Assembly: GCA_963575745.1 (NCBI GenBank)
Contig: CAUYUJ010019893.1
Span: 1 to 55,000 of the forward strand
Origin: Prorocentrum cordatum
Taxonomy: Eukaryota > Sar > Dinophyceae > Prorocentrales > Prorocentraceae
Direction: 5' to 3'
DNA: 55,000 nucleotides
The position numbers and the translations under genes are program-made. The notes below the pieces were generated by a model, which did not search any database, was not told the DNA's origin, and saw only the letters and a program-made list of their open reading frames with translations. Shown here piece after piece: positions 34,120-44,173 of this stretch (position 1 is its first letter; each line of letters starts with the position of its first letter).

Positions 34120-37100
34120 TCAAGACCGGGCACTCGGGGCGGCCCCGGCGCCCAGCCCGACTACGTCTTCCGTCGCCTGGGCGACCTGCTCAGCGATTTG
34201 GCCCTGCAGGGCGTTGGCCACTGCCGCGCGCAGGGGCGAGCGCGCTGCGGGCCGCTCGGCCTCGGGCAATTCCCTTACGGCACGGCGCAGCCACGTCTCC
34301 GCCTCTGCGCCCCAGCGGCCATTGACATCGAGAACAAAGGGCACCAGGCCAGAACATTGATATCTACGGTGCTTCACTTTTTCTCTGCGCTGCACGGATG
34401 CCTGATGCGGCCGCCCCGTCTGGGCCACGGCCACCTCGCCCACCAAGCTGATGTCGAGACACACCCGGCCGTGGAGGCCTCGATGGTAGACGACGTCCAG
34501 TGTGGCCGCGCCCTGTTCTTCCGTGTGCCACTCTGGGATGACCTGCTCCACTAGGGCGTGATGGCCCACCCCGCGCAATCAGAGCGCCACAGCATCTCGA
34601 ATGGCGTTGTGGCGGCGCACCGGGCCACCTCCCCGGGGGCAGTTGAGCGCACGAACGCAGCGGACGTACACCGTGCGGCCACGCGCCGGGCCGGCCTGCG
34701 CCATCGCGCGGGCGGGCGCCGCCGGCCGGTTCTGACACGTGCACTCGGACTGCAGCAGCGGCAGATGCATGCGCCTTTTGGCCGCAATGCAGAACGCGTG
34801 GTCGGCGAGGGGCGAAACCCCTTCGAAGTTATCCAACCAGGCGCCCGCTGAGCTGCCCGAGGCACTATGCACCGCCGCCGCCGCCGTCGCCGGCAGCGCG
34901 GCCAAGAACGTCTTGGTGGCGTGGTCCCGTACATGCTGGGTGTACGTCTTCTGGCCCTTGCCCCATCCGCCCTTCCAAGAGGCCCTGCCAACGATCACCC
35001 TGGGGGCGACGGCCTCCTGCCAACCGCCCCTGCTCCTCGTCCGCCGCCGAGAGGGCGCGGCCAAGGCCCGGCCACCGCCGAGAGAAGCCAATCGTTGTCG
35101 TCTCGCGGAGCTCCTGGGCAGCCGCGTGAATCCCGGCTTCCAAGGGCGCCAGGAGAGCAGCGGGGCCGCGCTGTTCGGCGCTGCCACAGCCCAAACCTCC
35201 GTCGCTGACCTTCATGAAGATCTGCTCTCGGGGGGCCGCCGCGACCCCCAGAAGGGCGTTGACGAAGGCGACCACTCCGTCATCCACCCGGCGGCCCCAC
35301 GCCGCCGTGAGCGGAAGCGCGCGCTGGATGTGGACGCAGGCGCCCCTCGACCAGATCCGCATCAACTGGAAGGCGTCAAAGGCAGACAGCCCGTGCGTGC
35401 GGAGCATCAAGAGTTCCCGGAAGTAGCGGTCCTGCTTCTGGAGGAAGGCCTCGCCGCAGGGGAGTGGCATGGCGGCGCCCGGGGCGACCCCGGCACCGCC
35501 AGCCGGCGCGAGGCCGCCCGCGTCGAGGTCCTCCGGGGCGGCAAAGTCCGTGAGCGGGACGCCCCACCAGTCAGTATCCACGTCGTGGTTTGTGTAGGCC
35601 AGAGTAGACCCTACCGCCTTGAGCTTCGGGGCGCGGTACTGGCCGTGCTCCGCGAACTCCGGCGGCAGGACAGCGTGAGGGTCCGGGGGCCAGATCTGGG
35701 TCTTGGACATCTTCAGCTTCATCCCATGGGCTTCGATGCGGGCTCGCCAGGCATCCAAGCCGCGGAACACAGCAGCCGCGGTGCCCACGAAGTACGTGTC
35801 GTCCAAGAACGCCAGGCAGTCCCCCTCGACGTCCACCGCGCGCACGGCCATGCGCCCGATGCTGAGGTCATCCGCAGTGCCGACCGCGTAGAAGCCAGGG
35901 CTCATCGGGCAGCCCTGGTCAAGGCCGCGGATCTGGTCGACCAGCCGGGCAGGTTGGGACCCACCCCCCGCCACGTGGCGTGTGCGAGCAGGGGGCCAGG
36001 CCTCCGCCAGCGGCGCCAGGGCGGGCACCTTGGAGCGCACGGCCTCCTTGACGAGGTCACGGGGGATGTTGCTGAACGCATCCCCGAGGTCCACCGCCAC
36101 CACCCACTTGCCAGGGCTCGAATTGGCCATCGTGCACAGGCGTCGGTGGAGGGCACCGCATCCGTCCTTAGCCAGGCCGAATTGTTGGCCCCCCACCGCC
36201 GCCCGCATGTCCTTGTGATGGACCTTGGCCGCGCTGCGGCCCACCATGCGGCGGGTGACATTCCCGCAGCCCAGGACTCGCACGTCCCCAGGGGTAGCCT
36301 TGGGGATGCCTGCGAGGCGCGCCGCGGTCAGGGCGGCTAGAGCTTCGGGGGGAAGGTCGCCGACGGCCAGGCGCGCCAGCGTGTTGGCTACCGCCTCCGC
36401 TCCGTCTTCGTCGTGCTTGAGCGGGGCCCAGTGCTCGTAGCGTCCGCCTCCAGGTCCCGCACCGCCACGGCGGGGGAAGCGACCAAACTGGCGCTTGTGG
36501 TGGTTGGCCACGCGGTGGTGTAGCTCTGCCGCGCCGTGGAGCTCGTGAGGGGGCGTGGCTGGCGGCATCGCCATGTCGGCCCCCGCCGCGGGGGCCCCCC
36601 CCCCTGGCCCATGCGGGACGGCCCCAGTGCCAGGGGGGGGGGGGCCCACTCGCCTGGGCGAGGCGCCGCAGGCTGCTGGCTGGTGCTAAACTTCCTAACC
36701 ACCGCCGCTGCATCCGCCATATCACCCTGGGGCCACACTGCCGCTGCCGCCCGAGACATTTCGCCCGCTCGCGCGAGCTCGGTGACACGGCGAACACGGG
36801 CCGCGACGCGGTCTTCGCGGCCCTTCGCGGTGACCGAGGTGCGCGTCTGGTCCTCCATGGAGAGCCAGGCGACATCCCATTGGCCGTCCTGGATCCACTG
36901 CAAACGCTCCTGGAGGCGTTCTCGTCGCGTCGTCGGGGTCGGGGTCGCGTTCTCGCTGAAAAGCAGCCCATCCAGCGCTAAGAAAACCTTCCACAGCCGC
37001 GTCAGCGTGCGCGATGCCAGGCCGTCACTGCCCTGGCGGGCCTGTTCGATCGCTAGGCACAGCCGTACCTTCACGTGGCTAACGGCGGCGGCCATGCTGT

Positions 37101-37980
37101 CAGGGATCATGGCCTTGGTGGGCGCGCCCTGTAGCAGGGTGCGGTCCCACCCGATGGTGCCCCACCAATCCAGGCCGACAAACCGAATCTCATGGTACGC
37201 GTCCTCGTCAGCCACCTGGTCGTCCAGGTAGTCGTCGTAGACACCTGCTTCGAGCCCCCCGTCGTCGTCCGCGGCCGCGGGGGCGTCAAGGGGCGGCTGT
37301 AGGATGTCCGCGGGAGACGGCGCCCCTGGCGCGGCGGCGGCAGGGAACCTCGGGGCGACCCCAGCACTCCCTGCCGCGCCATCTCCCTGGGAGGGAGGAG
37401 TGGGCACCTGGCCTTCGACCGTCTCCAGCATGGGCAAGATGGGGCCGCCTCGGGCCTCCAGAGCAGCTGTGAGGCGTTCCCGGTCGCCCTCGGGGAGCTG
37501 CGTGTAGCCCTCCATCGCCGTCGCTGGTGGCAAAGGACCGTCCACGCAGGTCATGTGGAGCCACTTCTTGCCCGCGTGCGCCTGGGAGCCCACGGGGCGC
37601 GTCACGACGCCTGCCGCGCGCCACTCACCCGCCTCGAAGCCTCCCATGCAGCGGGTGCAATGGGCTTGCTTGCCGCGGGTCGCCTGGGCGCTGACGCACC
37701 AGCGCGTGATGCGTCCTCCCGTCATGCGGCGCCGCCGCTGCGCAGGCTGCCCTTCGCTGTCCCGCATGTGGACGTCGGTGCCGCCGTCCACTAGAGCTTC
37801 TGGAGCGTCTGCGCCGCCCGATGCGAGTGCGGCAGCGGAGGCGCACGGGGCGGCCCCGGCACCTCCGCTGCCCGCTGCGGCTGCCAGCGCACCGCCTTCA
37901 CCTCGGGCCGCCGCGTCGTTGCTCCCAGCCACTCGAGCCCCGGCACCTGCGTCCGCAGCGCCGCCAGCGGCCGCCGCCAT
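34120..37980 (-). CDS. Reverse transcriptase of a non-LTR-type retroelement (interrupted)
   Basis: Reading from ATG 37980: a Gly/Ala-rich start, then a zinc-finger-like segment (AHCTRCMGGFEAGEWR ... KKWLHMTCVDG, about 37640-37550), a helical region (WWGTIGWDRTLLQGAP onward), and the reverse transcriptase core. Core motifs: A VVAVDLGDAFSNIPRD (about 36100), B GLDQGCPMSPGFYAV (about 35900), C CLAFLDDTYFVG (about 35800; FLDD in place of the commoner YADD), D GMKLKMSKTQIW (about 35710). After the core comes a linker, then WLDNFEGVSPLADHAFC, a C..H cluster ending RRHNAIRDAV, and a tail LDVVYHRGLHGRVCLDISLV plus KHRRYQCSGLVPFVLDVNG that resembles a restriction-like endonuclease tail. Breaks: a frame change at the C/G run near 36636-36646, a missing base in the C4 run at 35027-35030, and an in-frame TGA at 34579-34581; stop TGA 34120-34122. 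The core residues are intact, so decay is recent or the breaks are sequence errors. Confidence 0.8.
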
Positions 37981-38111
37981 CCCGGGACCTCCCTTCAGGG
38001 CAAGGAAGAGTGTGCGTAACGGCAAGGGCACGAGAAATGGAAGGGTGGCTGCCGCTCGCAGTTTGAGGGCAGCAGTAGCCCCCCCGCCTACAGGCTCCCC
38101 AGAGCCTTGGG

Positions 38112-38114
38112 GGG

Positions 38115-38158
<44 letters not shown>

Positions 38159-38197
38159 GACTACTACTACTACTACTACTATTACGACTACTACTAC

Positions 38198-38248
<51 letters not shown>

Positions 38249-38273
38249 GACTACTACTACGACTACTACTACG

Positions 38274-38308
<35 letters not shown>

Positions 38309-38374
38309 GACTACTACGACTACTACTACTACTACTACTACTCGAACTATTACTACTACTACTACTATTACGAT

Positions 38375-38432
<58 letters not shown>

Positions 38433-38477
38433 GAAACGACTCCTACTCCATCACTAATACGACTACTACTACTACTG

Positions 38478-38524
<47 letters not shown>

Positions 38525-38555
38525 GACTACGACGACTACTACTACTACTACTACG

Positions 38556-38593
<38 letters not shown>

Positions 38594-38600
38594 GACTAGT
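38112..38600. repeat. (ACT)n array at the 5' border of the retroelement block
   Basis: Almost 490 bases of ACT/TAC with GAC, ATT and TCG variants. It begins 130 bases upstream (minus sense) of the reverse transcriptase ATG. Confidence 0.95.
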
Positions 38601-38739
38601 ATTATTCAATGTTCCAGATTTTTGTCATTAATAGTAGTAGTCGTATGACTGGTACTAATATTAATTTCCCACATCCAAAGTGGGGTTCTTGTTTTCTGTG
38701 GACACCCCGCGCAGGAACAGGGGCCCACCATCATCACAA

Positions 38740-38930
38740 TCACTCATTCCTCACTCACTCACTCACTCATCATCCCTCACGCACTCACTCACTGACTCAC
38801 TCACTCATCAGCACTCACATATGATGATGATAAGTGTGCGTGTGGGAGAGTGTGATGATCATCATCATCATCATCACCAGTCAGTCAGTCAGTCAGTCAC
38901 TCTCTCACTCACTCACTCGCCTTGGGCCTC
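38740..38930. repeat. Tetranucleotide repeats (ACTC)n, (ATG)n and (TCAG)n
   Basis: (CACT)n at 38747-38812, (TGA)n/(ATC)n around 38820-38875, then (CAGT)n and (ACTC)n to 38920. Confidence 0.9.
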
Positions 38931-38934
38931 GTCT

Positions 38935-39507
38935 GTGAGTGAATTATGAGGAAGTCTCAAGCGGGAGCCCCCTGCTTATGGGGCCCGCTGATCATGTTAC
39001 TAATCCGAGCGGGTCATCCAATTCCTGTAACTGTCGCCACTTTTGGGCTCTCGCGCTGCCAGAACGCCGTTCCCAGGCCACATTTGTGAGTGAATTGCGA
39101 GGAAGTCTTAAGCGGGAGCCCCCTCCCTATGGGGCCCACGGGTCATGTTGCTAACCCGAGCGGGCCATCATATTCTTTTAACTGTCGCCACTTTTGGGCT
39201 CTCGCGCTGCCAGAACACCACTCCCAGGCCACATTCGTGAGTGAATTACGAAGAAGTCCTAGGCGGGGGCCCCCTTATGGGGCTCGCGGATCACGTTACT
39301 AATCCGAGCGGGTCATCCAATTCCTGTGACTGTCGCCAGCTTTGGGCTCTCGCGCTGCCAGAACGCCACTCCCAGGCCACATGCGTAAGTGAATTGCGAC
39401 GAAGTTTCAAGCGGGAGCCCCCTCCCTATGAGCCCGCGGATCACGTTACTAATCCGAGCGGGTCGTCCAATTCTTGTAACCGTCGCCATTTTGGGAAAGA
39501 GCGCCAG
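38935..39507. repeat. 151-bp tandem repeat, 3.8 units
   Basis: Units start at 38935, 39086, 39237 and 39385 with GTGAGTGAATT..GAGGAAGTCT and continue through GCGGGAGCCCCCT, CCGAGCGGG, TGTCGCCACTTTTGGGCTCTCGCG ends and CCCAGGCCACAT. The last unit breaks off after CCGTCGCCATTTTGG, which matches the spliced leader 5' part at 14 of 15 positions. Confidence 0.9.
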
Positions 39508-39547
39508 TGGATCACCTGGAAGACACAAAAGGGGGGGTGTGCTCCAG

Positions 39548-39770
39548 GCCCCCCCCCCCCCCCCTCCCCCCTTAAGGGAAGGGGGGGGGGTTCCGAGAAC
39601 CCCCCCGCCCCCTCCCCCCCCTTTAAGGGGGGGGGGGGTCGAACCCCTCCCCCCCCCCCCCTTTGAAAGGGGGGGGGGGGGTCGGAACTCCTCCCCCCCC
39701 CCCCCTGAAGGAGGGGGGGGGGTCGGAACCCCCCCCCCCCCCCTCCCCCCCTTTCCGCAGGGGCCCGGTG
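39548..39770. repeat. Array of poly-C / poly-G foldbacks
   Basis: Four consecutive units, each a C run, a short TTAAGG, TTTAAGG, TTTGAAAGG or CTGAAGGAG centre, and a G run, separated by TCGGAACTCC-like spacers. Each is a near-perfect hairpin. It stands at the entrance to the telomere-repeat region. Confidence 0.9.
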
Positions 39771-39783
39771 CGAGGCGAGCGAG

Positions 39784-39845
39784 GTTTAGGGTTTAGGGTT
39801 AGGGTTAGGGGTTAGGGCTTAGGGCTTAGGGTTTAGGGTTTAGGG
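39784..39845 (+). repeat. Interstitial telomere repeat array 1 (TTTAGGG, mixed)
   Basis: About nine units, including TTAGGG and CTTAGGG variants. First of a series, all with the G-rich strand on plus. Confidence 0.95.
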
Positions 39846-40035
39846 CCTGCATTGGCGCAGGCGCGCGCTGGCTGCGATCCCCCCCCATCAAGGTTGTTGG
39901 GGGGGATCGCTGCCCAAGCCGCGCGCGCCACGGTTAGTCGCACTCCCGCCCCAGACCACCCAGAGTGAAGCCTTTTAGGGTTTAGGGTTTCTCCCCCCAA
40001 CCCCCCTATCACGGGGGGCTGTCGAAGTGTTGCGC
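39846..40035. other. Boundary element type A, copy 1
   Basis: Order: CCTGCATTGGCGCAGG, hairpin GATCCCCCCCC-loop-GGGGGGGATC, about 55 bases ending CCACCCAGAGTGAAGC, two telomere units (39973-39990), then a second hairpin CCCCCCTATCACGGGGGG followed by CTGTCGAAGTG. Repeated at 47599 and 52855. Confidence 0.85.
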
Positions 40036-40770
40036 GCAGGCGATCGCCGACGCGGCCGTGGCACTGCGCATCCACTTGAGCATGCGCGCAGGGCGCATGA
40101 CGTAGGCGGCGCTTCGGCTCGTCGCCCCGTCGAAGAGGCGGCCTTTGGCGATTTCTGCGTTGAGCTTCGCCGTTGGGCTGCCGCTGGCGCAGCATGTTCA
40201 TGCGTTGCCGCTTTTGCCTTCGGCACTGGGTTGTGACACTGGGCTGTGAATGCTGGGATGCGCGCGCGCGGCCGCGGCCGTAGCAATGCGCGCCGATGCG
40301 AGCGCGCGCGCAGGGTGCATGGCGCTGGCGCGCCAGGTCGCCTCGTCGATGAGGCAGCCGTTTGCACCTTCGGCGTGGAGCTTCGCCGGTGGGCTGCCGC
40401 TGGCGCAGCAGTTCCACAGGGGTCCGGCATTTGCCTTCGGCATTGGAAAGCAGCATTGCGAAGGCGCTGGCGCGGCAATCCTATGGTTTCCCGTGGGCCT
40501 GGAGCAAGTGGTTGCGCCGTGGGGCTCCTCGCTTACGGCGACGCGCACGGCAGTTACATTCGCCCGCGGCTTTGGGTTTCGCCTTTGGGGTCGCCCCCCC
40601 GCTGAAGCGATTGCAATCATCGACGCAGCCGCCTTCGGCGCGAGCTTCGGACGGCTGGAGGGGGAGCGCGAGGGGGTGGGTCTGGCACCCCCTCGCTACG
40701 ATGCGCGCGCATGGCTGCGGCAGCACCTCCATGGCAGAGCCCGTGGAATGCCTTGGGGGGGCCCTCTGGC
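40036..40770. repeat. Module A body (copy 1), no gene seen
   Basis: GC-rich text with CGTTGGGCTGCCGCTGGCGCAGC blocks duplicated inside the module (about 40180 and 40390). Present again at 47790-48520 and 53045-53770. Frames of 120-340 codons exist on both strands but look composition-driven. Confidence 0.7.
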
Positions 40771-41240
40771 AGCGCTGGGAGAGCGCCTGGAGCTTCCCCC
40801 AGGAGCCCCGGGACCGCTTGGAACCGCCTGGGCACGCTTGGGAGCGCGCGGGAGCGCATGGGGGCGCTGCGTGGCGCCTTGGAGCGTTTGTGGGTGCTTA
40901 AGAGCGCGTGGGAATACTTGGGCGCCTGAGAGCGCCGGGGGGCGCTTAGGAGCGCTTCGGAGTTGTGGCAGCGCTGGGAACGCTGGGGAGCGCCTGCGAG
41001 CACCTGGGAGCGCGCCAGGAGCGTGCCGGGAGCGCTTGGGAGCGCTTGCGAGCGCCTGGGAGCGCTTGGGGGCGTGCCGGGAGCGCTTGGGAGCGCGTGG
41101 GAGCGCTTGGGAGCGCAGCCAGCGCGCGCCTGGGAACGCGCCTGGGGGCGTGCCGGGAGAGCGCCTGGGAGCGCTTGGGAACGCCAGGGAGCGCTTGGGA
41201 GCGTGCCGGGAGCGCTTAGAGAGTCCTTGGGAGGAGCGTT
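40770..41240 (+). repeat. GGGAGCGCYT decanucleotide array (module A, copy 1)
   Basis: Irregular units of GGGAGCGCTT, GGGAGCGCCT and GGGAGCGTGCC. Open frames read WERLGAPGSA-type repeats and are artefacts. Confidence 0.9.
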
Positions 41241-41374
41241 TGGAAGCGCTTGGAGCGCCGCATGCGGTAATTTCATAGGTTTGGAGCACCCAGGGGGCAC
41301 CGCATGCTGTATTTTCATAGGTTTGGAGCACCAGGGGATGTAGCGGATCGTAGGGGAGCCGCAGGCTAGGGCTG
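41240..41374. repeat. Short duplicated TTTGGAGCACC element
   Basis: GCCGCATGCGGTAATTTCAT / ACCGCATGCTGTATTTTCAT with AGGTTTGGAGCACC occur in tandem. Same arrangement at 54335-54420. Confidence 0.85.
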
Positions 41375-41551
41375 AGGGTTAGGGGTTCCTTTTCTTAGGA
41401 GAACACCACGGGGATGCACCGCGCGGCGTGCGAATTCCTCCTCAGCGGCTATCGCCGCTTCGTCGGTGCGGCGCACGCTGTATGGGCAGGCTCGCTGAGC
41501 GCTCGGCCAGGCGCCACGGGCTTCTGACGATGCACCGCCCGTGGCTTGCAG
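41375..41551. other. Boundary element type R1, copy 1
   Basis: Runs from GAGGGTTAGGGGTTCCTTTT, through AGGAGAACACCACGGGGATG and a CGGCTATCGCCG palindrome, to GGCTTGCAG directly joined to TTTAGGG. Repeated at 54455-54632. Confidence 0.85.
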
Positions 41552-41609
41552 TTTAGGGTTTAGGGTTTAAGGTTTAGGGTGGGTTTAGGGTTTAGGGTGG
41601 GTTTAGGGT
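41552..41609 (+). repeat. Interstitial telomere array 2
   Basis: TTTAGGG x7-8 with GGGTTTAGGGTGGG variants. Confidence 0.95.
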
Positions 41610-41760
41610 CCCAGTGCGGAACCATCTCATCCCCCCCTCCTCAGGAGGCAGGGGGGGATGGATGCGCGCGTGCTGTCCCACCCCATCCACCCAGAGTCAT
41701 TGCTTTTAGGGTTTAGGGATCATCCCCCCTCGCTCCCCCCTATCTAGGGGGGAAGTGTTC
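41610..41760. other. Boundary element type B, copy 1
   Basis: CATCTCATCCCCCCCTCC and GGGGGGGATGGATG form a hairpin; CCACCCAGAGTCATTGC leads into two telomere units (41703-41718); then hairpin CCCCCCTATCTAGGGGGG and AAGTG. Same plan as type A. A diverged copy is at 45974. Confidence 0.85.
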
Positions 41761-42352
41761 AGGCGTCAGAAAGAGAACGTGACGTACCTTGAGGGTTTGG
41801 TTCAGAGGAGTCGTCCTTCGCGAAAGCTACGCGCGCGGCCTGGACCCTTGCGGGTGAAGAGTCGCACGAGTAACCTTCCCCAGGGGCCGCCGCGTGGAGG
41901 GTGGACGTGGCCCCCTGGACGTGGGAGCCCTTAACGTATGCGGCCTGAGTCTCGTCTGCGGGGAGCGTCGCGCTGAGAGACTTCTCCAGCTCGATGTCAG
42001 CCACGTCTTCCAGCCAGAGCAAGCAGTGGAGGTGTGGGCGACCGCTCCCGCGGTACATCTGAATGGCCTGCTTCCGGGAACCATCCTGGAATTCCAGGCG
42101 CGTGAAGAAGCTCACCACCGTGGTCTTCTTCTCATCGCCTGTCTTGCAGCTGAGGATGTGCTTTTTCCAACAGCGGTCGTCGCGCTTGTTTTGCTGGTTC
42201 GCGCCCGTCAGAAGTCCGGAGACGAGTTGGGTGCACAGGTGAGATAAGTGCAGGGACTCCATCGGTGCCAGGTGAAGGCGTGCACGCAGGAGCTTCTTCA
42301 TGTCGTCGAGGAGGAACTCGTGGTAGGGCGCAGACATCTCCCACGGCGACAT
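41759..42352 (-). CDS. Rep/HUH-like (Helitron-type) replication protein fragment
   Basis: 197 codons from ATG 42352 (MSPWEMSAPYHEFLLDD) to TGA 41759. Residues 27-48 form a Leu/His-rich helix (HLAPMESLHLSHLCTQLV), followed by WKKHILSCK and VVSFFTRLEFQDG. GSGRPHLHCLLWLEDV (about 103-118) carries the His-hydrophobic-His signature followed by a hydrophobic strand that is typical of HUH endonucleases of Helitron Rep proteins. The catalytic tyrosine region and helicase are missing, because the frame ends at boundary element B. The first part is duplicated at 48790-49081. Its text is the most protein-like of the whole subtelomere. The assignment rests on one motif and recollection of similar dinoflagellate proteins. 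Confidence 0.5.
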   Translation of the reverse strand: MSPWEMSAPYHEFLLDDMKKLLRARLHLAPMESLHLSHLCTQLVSGLLTGANQQNKRDDRCWKKHILSCKTGDEKKTTVVSFFTRLEFQDGSRKQAIQMYRGSGRPHLHCLLWLEDVADIELEKSLSATLPADETQAAYVKGSHVQGATSTLHAAAPGEGYSCDSSPARVQAARVAFAKDDSSEPNPQGTSRSLSDA

Positions 42353-42361
42353 TGAAAAGAA

Positions 42362-42401
42362 TTAGGGTTTAGGTGATATTTAGGGTTTTAGTATTTAGGG
42401 C
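42362..42401 (+). repeat. Short decayed telomere-like stretch
   Basis: TTAGGGTTTAGG, TATTTAGGGTTT and TATTTAGGG blocks between the Rep-like ORF and the 195-bp satellite. Same at 49091-49130. Confidence 0.85.
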
Positions 42402-42403
42402 TC

Positions 42404-44005
42404 CCAGGAACCCTTCCGGGCTTATTCCGGCACCCCAGGGCGGCGTTCGAGCCGGACGCCCGGGCCGGCGGTCCGGGCCGGCGCTCGGAGCGATTCCGGC
42501 TCCGGCCGGCGCCGTAATTGAATTCCGAGGCGGCGCCGAAAAAAGGCCACTCCAAGACACATTTTCCTTTCGAAAATCTTGATTTCCTGCTCCCGGCGCC
42601 CGGGAACCCTTCCGAGCCGATTCCGGCACCCGACCGGCGCTCGAGCCAGACGCCCGGGCCGGCGCCCGGGCCAGCGCCCGAGCCGGTTCCGGCGCCGGCC
42701 GGCGCTAGAAAATTGATTTCCGAGGCGTGCCGAAAAAAGGCCACTCCAAGACACATTTTTCTTTCAAAAATATTGATTTTCTGCTCCCGGCGCCCAGGAA
42801 CCCTTCCGGGCGGATTCCGGCACCCGAGCCGGCGCTCGAGCCAGACGCCCAAGTCGGCGCCCGGGCCGGTTCCGGCGCCGGCCGGCGCTAGAAAATTGAT
42901 TTCCGAGGCGGTGCCGAAAAAAGGCCACTCCAAGACACATTTTTCTTTCAAGAATATTGATTTTCTGCTCCCGGCGCCCAGGAACCCTTCGGGCGGATTC
43001 TGGCACCCGAGCCGGCGCTCGAGCCGGACGCCCAAGTCGACGCCCGGGCCGGCGCCCGGGTCGGTTTCGGCGCCGGACGGCGCCGGAAAATTGAATTCCG
43101 AGGCGGTGCCGAAAAAAGGCCACTCCAAGACACATTTTTGATTCAAAAATATTGATTTTCTGCTCCCGGCGCCCAGGAACCCTTCCGGGCCGATTCCGGC
43201 ACCCGAGCCGGCGCTCGAGCCGGACGCCCGGGTCGGCGCCCGGGCCGGCGCCCGGCCGGTTCCGGCGCCGGCCGGCACCGGAAAATTGAATTCCGAGGCG
43301 GTGCCGAAAAAAGGCCACTCCAAGACACATTTTTCTTTCAAAAATATTGATTTTCTGCTCTCGGCGCTTGGGAACCCTTCCGAGGCGATTCCGGCACTTG
43401 GGCCAGCGCTCGAGCCGGACGCTTGGGCCGGCGCCCGAGACGGCGCCCGAGCCGGTTCCGGCGCCGGCCGGCGCCGGAAAATTGAATTCCATGGCAGTGC
43501 CGAAAAAAGGCCACTCCAAGACACATTTTTCTTTCGAAAATATTGATTTTCTGCTCCCGGCGGGGCGATTCCGGCGCCCGACCGGCGCTCGAGCCGGACG
43601 CCCGGGCCGGCGCCCGGGCCAGCGCCCGGGCCGGTTCCGGCGCCGGCCGGCGCCAGAAAATTCAATTCCGAGGCGGTGCCGAAAAAAGGCCACTCCAAGA
43701 CACATTTTTCTTTCAAAAATATTGATTTTCTGCTCCCGGCGCCCAGGAACCCTTCCGGGCAGATTCCGGCACCCGAGCCGGCGCTCGAGCCGGACGCCCA
43801 AGTCGGCGCCCGGGCCGGCGCCCGGGCCGGTTTCGGCGCTGGCCGGCGCCGGAAAATTGAATTCCGAGGCGGTGCCGAAAAAAGGCCACTCCAAGACACA
43901 TTTTTCTTTCAAAAATATTGATTTTCTGCTCCCAGCGCCCAGGAACCCTTCTGGGCCGATTCCGAAACCCGAGCCGGCGCTCGAGCGGCCCGGGATCTCA
44001 GAGCA
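42404..44005. repeat. 195-bp satellite, eight units (copy 1)
   Basis: GAAAAAAGGCCACTCCAAGA starts at about 42538, 42732, 42915, 43111, 43306, 43502, 43681 and 43877 (periods 179-196). Each unit has an AT-rich half (CACATTTTTCTTTCAAAAAT, ATTGATTTTCTGCTCCC) and a GC-rich half of CGGGCCGGCGCCC palindromes. 195 = 65 codons, so minus-strand frames run through as repeated KEKCVLEWPFFGTASE text. Confidence 0.95.
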
Positions 44006-44012
44006 TCCGGCC

Positions 44013-44156
44013 GAGGGTTAAGGGTTATCTTTGTCTGAGCAGAGCACCGCCTAGGGCCGGCAGGCTTATGGTAGCAGTGAGCTCGACGTGCAGCTCGCTC
44101 TCACTAGCAGATCCTTACAGGCGTGGCGGTGCGCGCCCCCAGGTCCGCGCCTGCAG
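44013..44156. other. Boundary element type R2, copy 1
   Basis: From GAGGGTTAAGGGTTATCTTT through AGCAGTGAGCTCGACGTGCA, GCTCGCTCTCACTAGCAGAT and CCTTACAGGCGTGGCG to CGCCTGCAG joined to TTTAGGG. Copies at 47313 (diverged) and 50750. Confidence 0.85.
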
Positions 44157-44173
44157 TTTAGGGTTTAGGGTTT
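44157..44173 (+). repeat. Interstitial telomere array (two units)
   Basis: TTTAGGGTTTAGGGTTT between R2 and the next module. Confidence 0.9.

Noticed and set aside
31114-36340. Large plus-strand ORFs (445, 321 and 533 codons) opposite the two minus-strand genes
   Set aside because: Shadows of GC-rich codon usage; the minus strand carries the reverse transcriptase motifs and Cys clusters.
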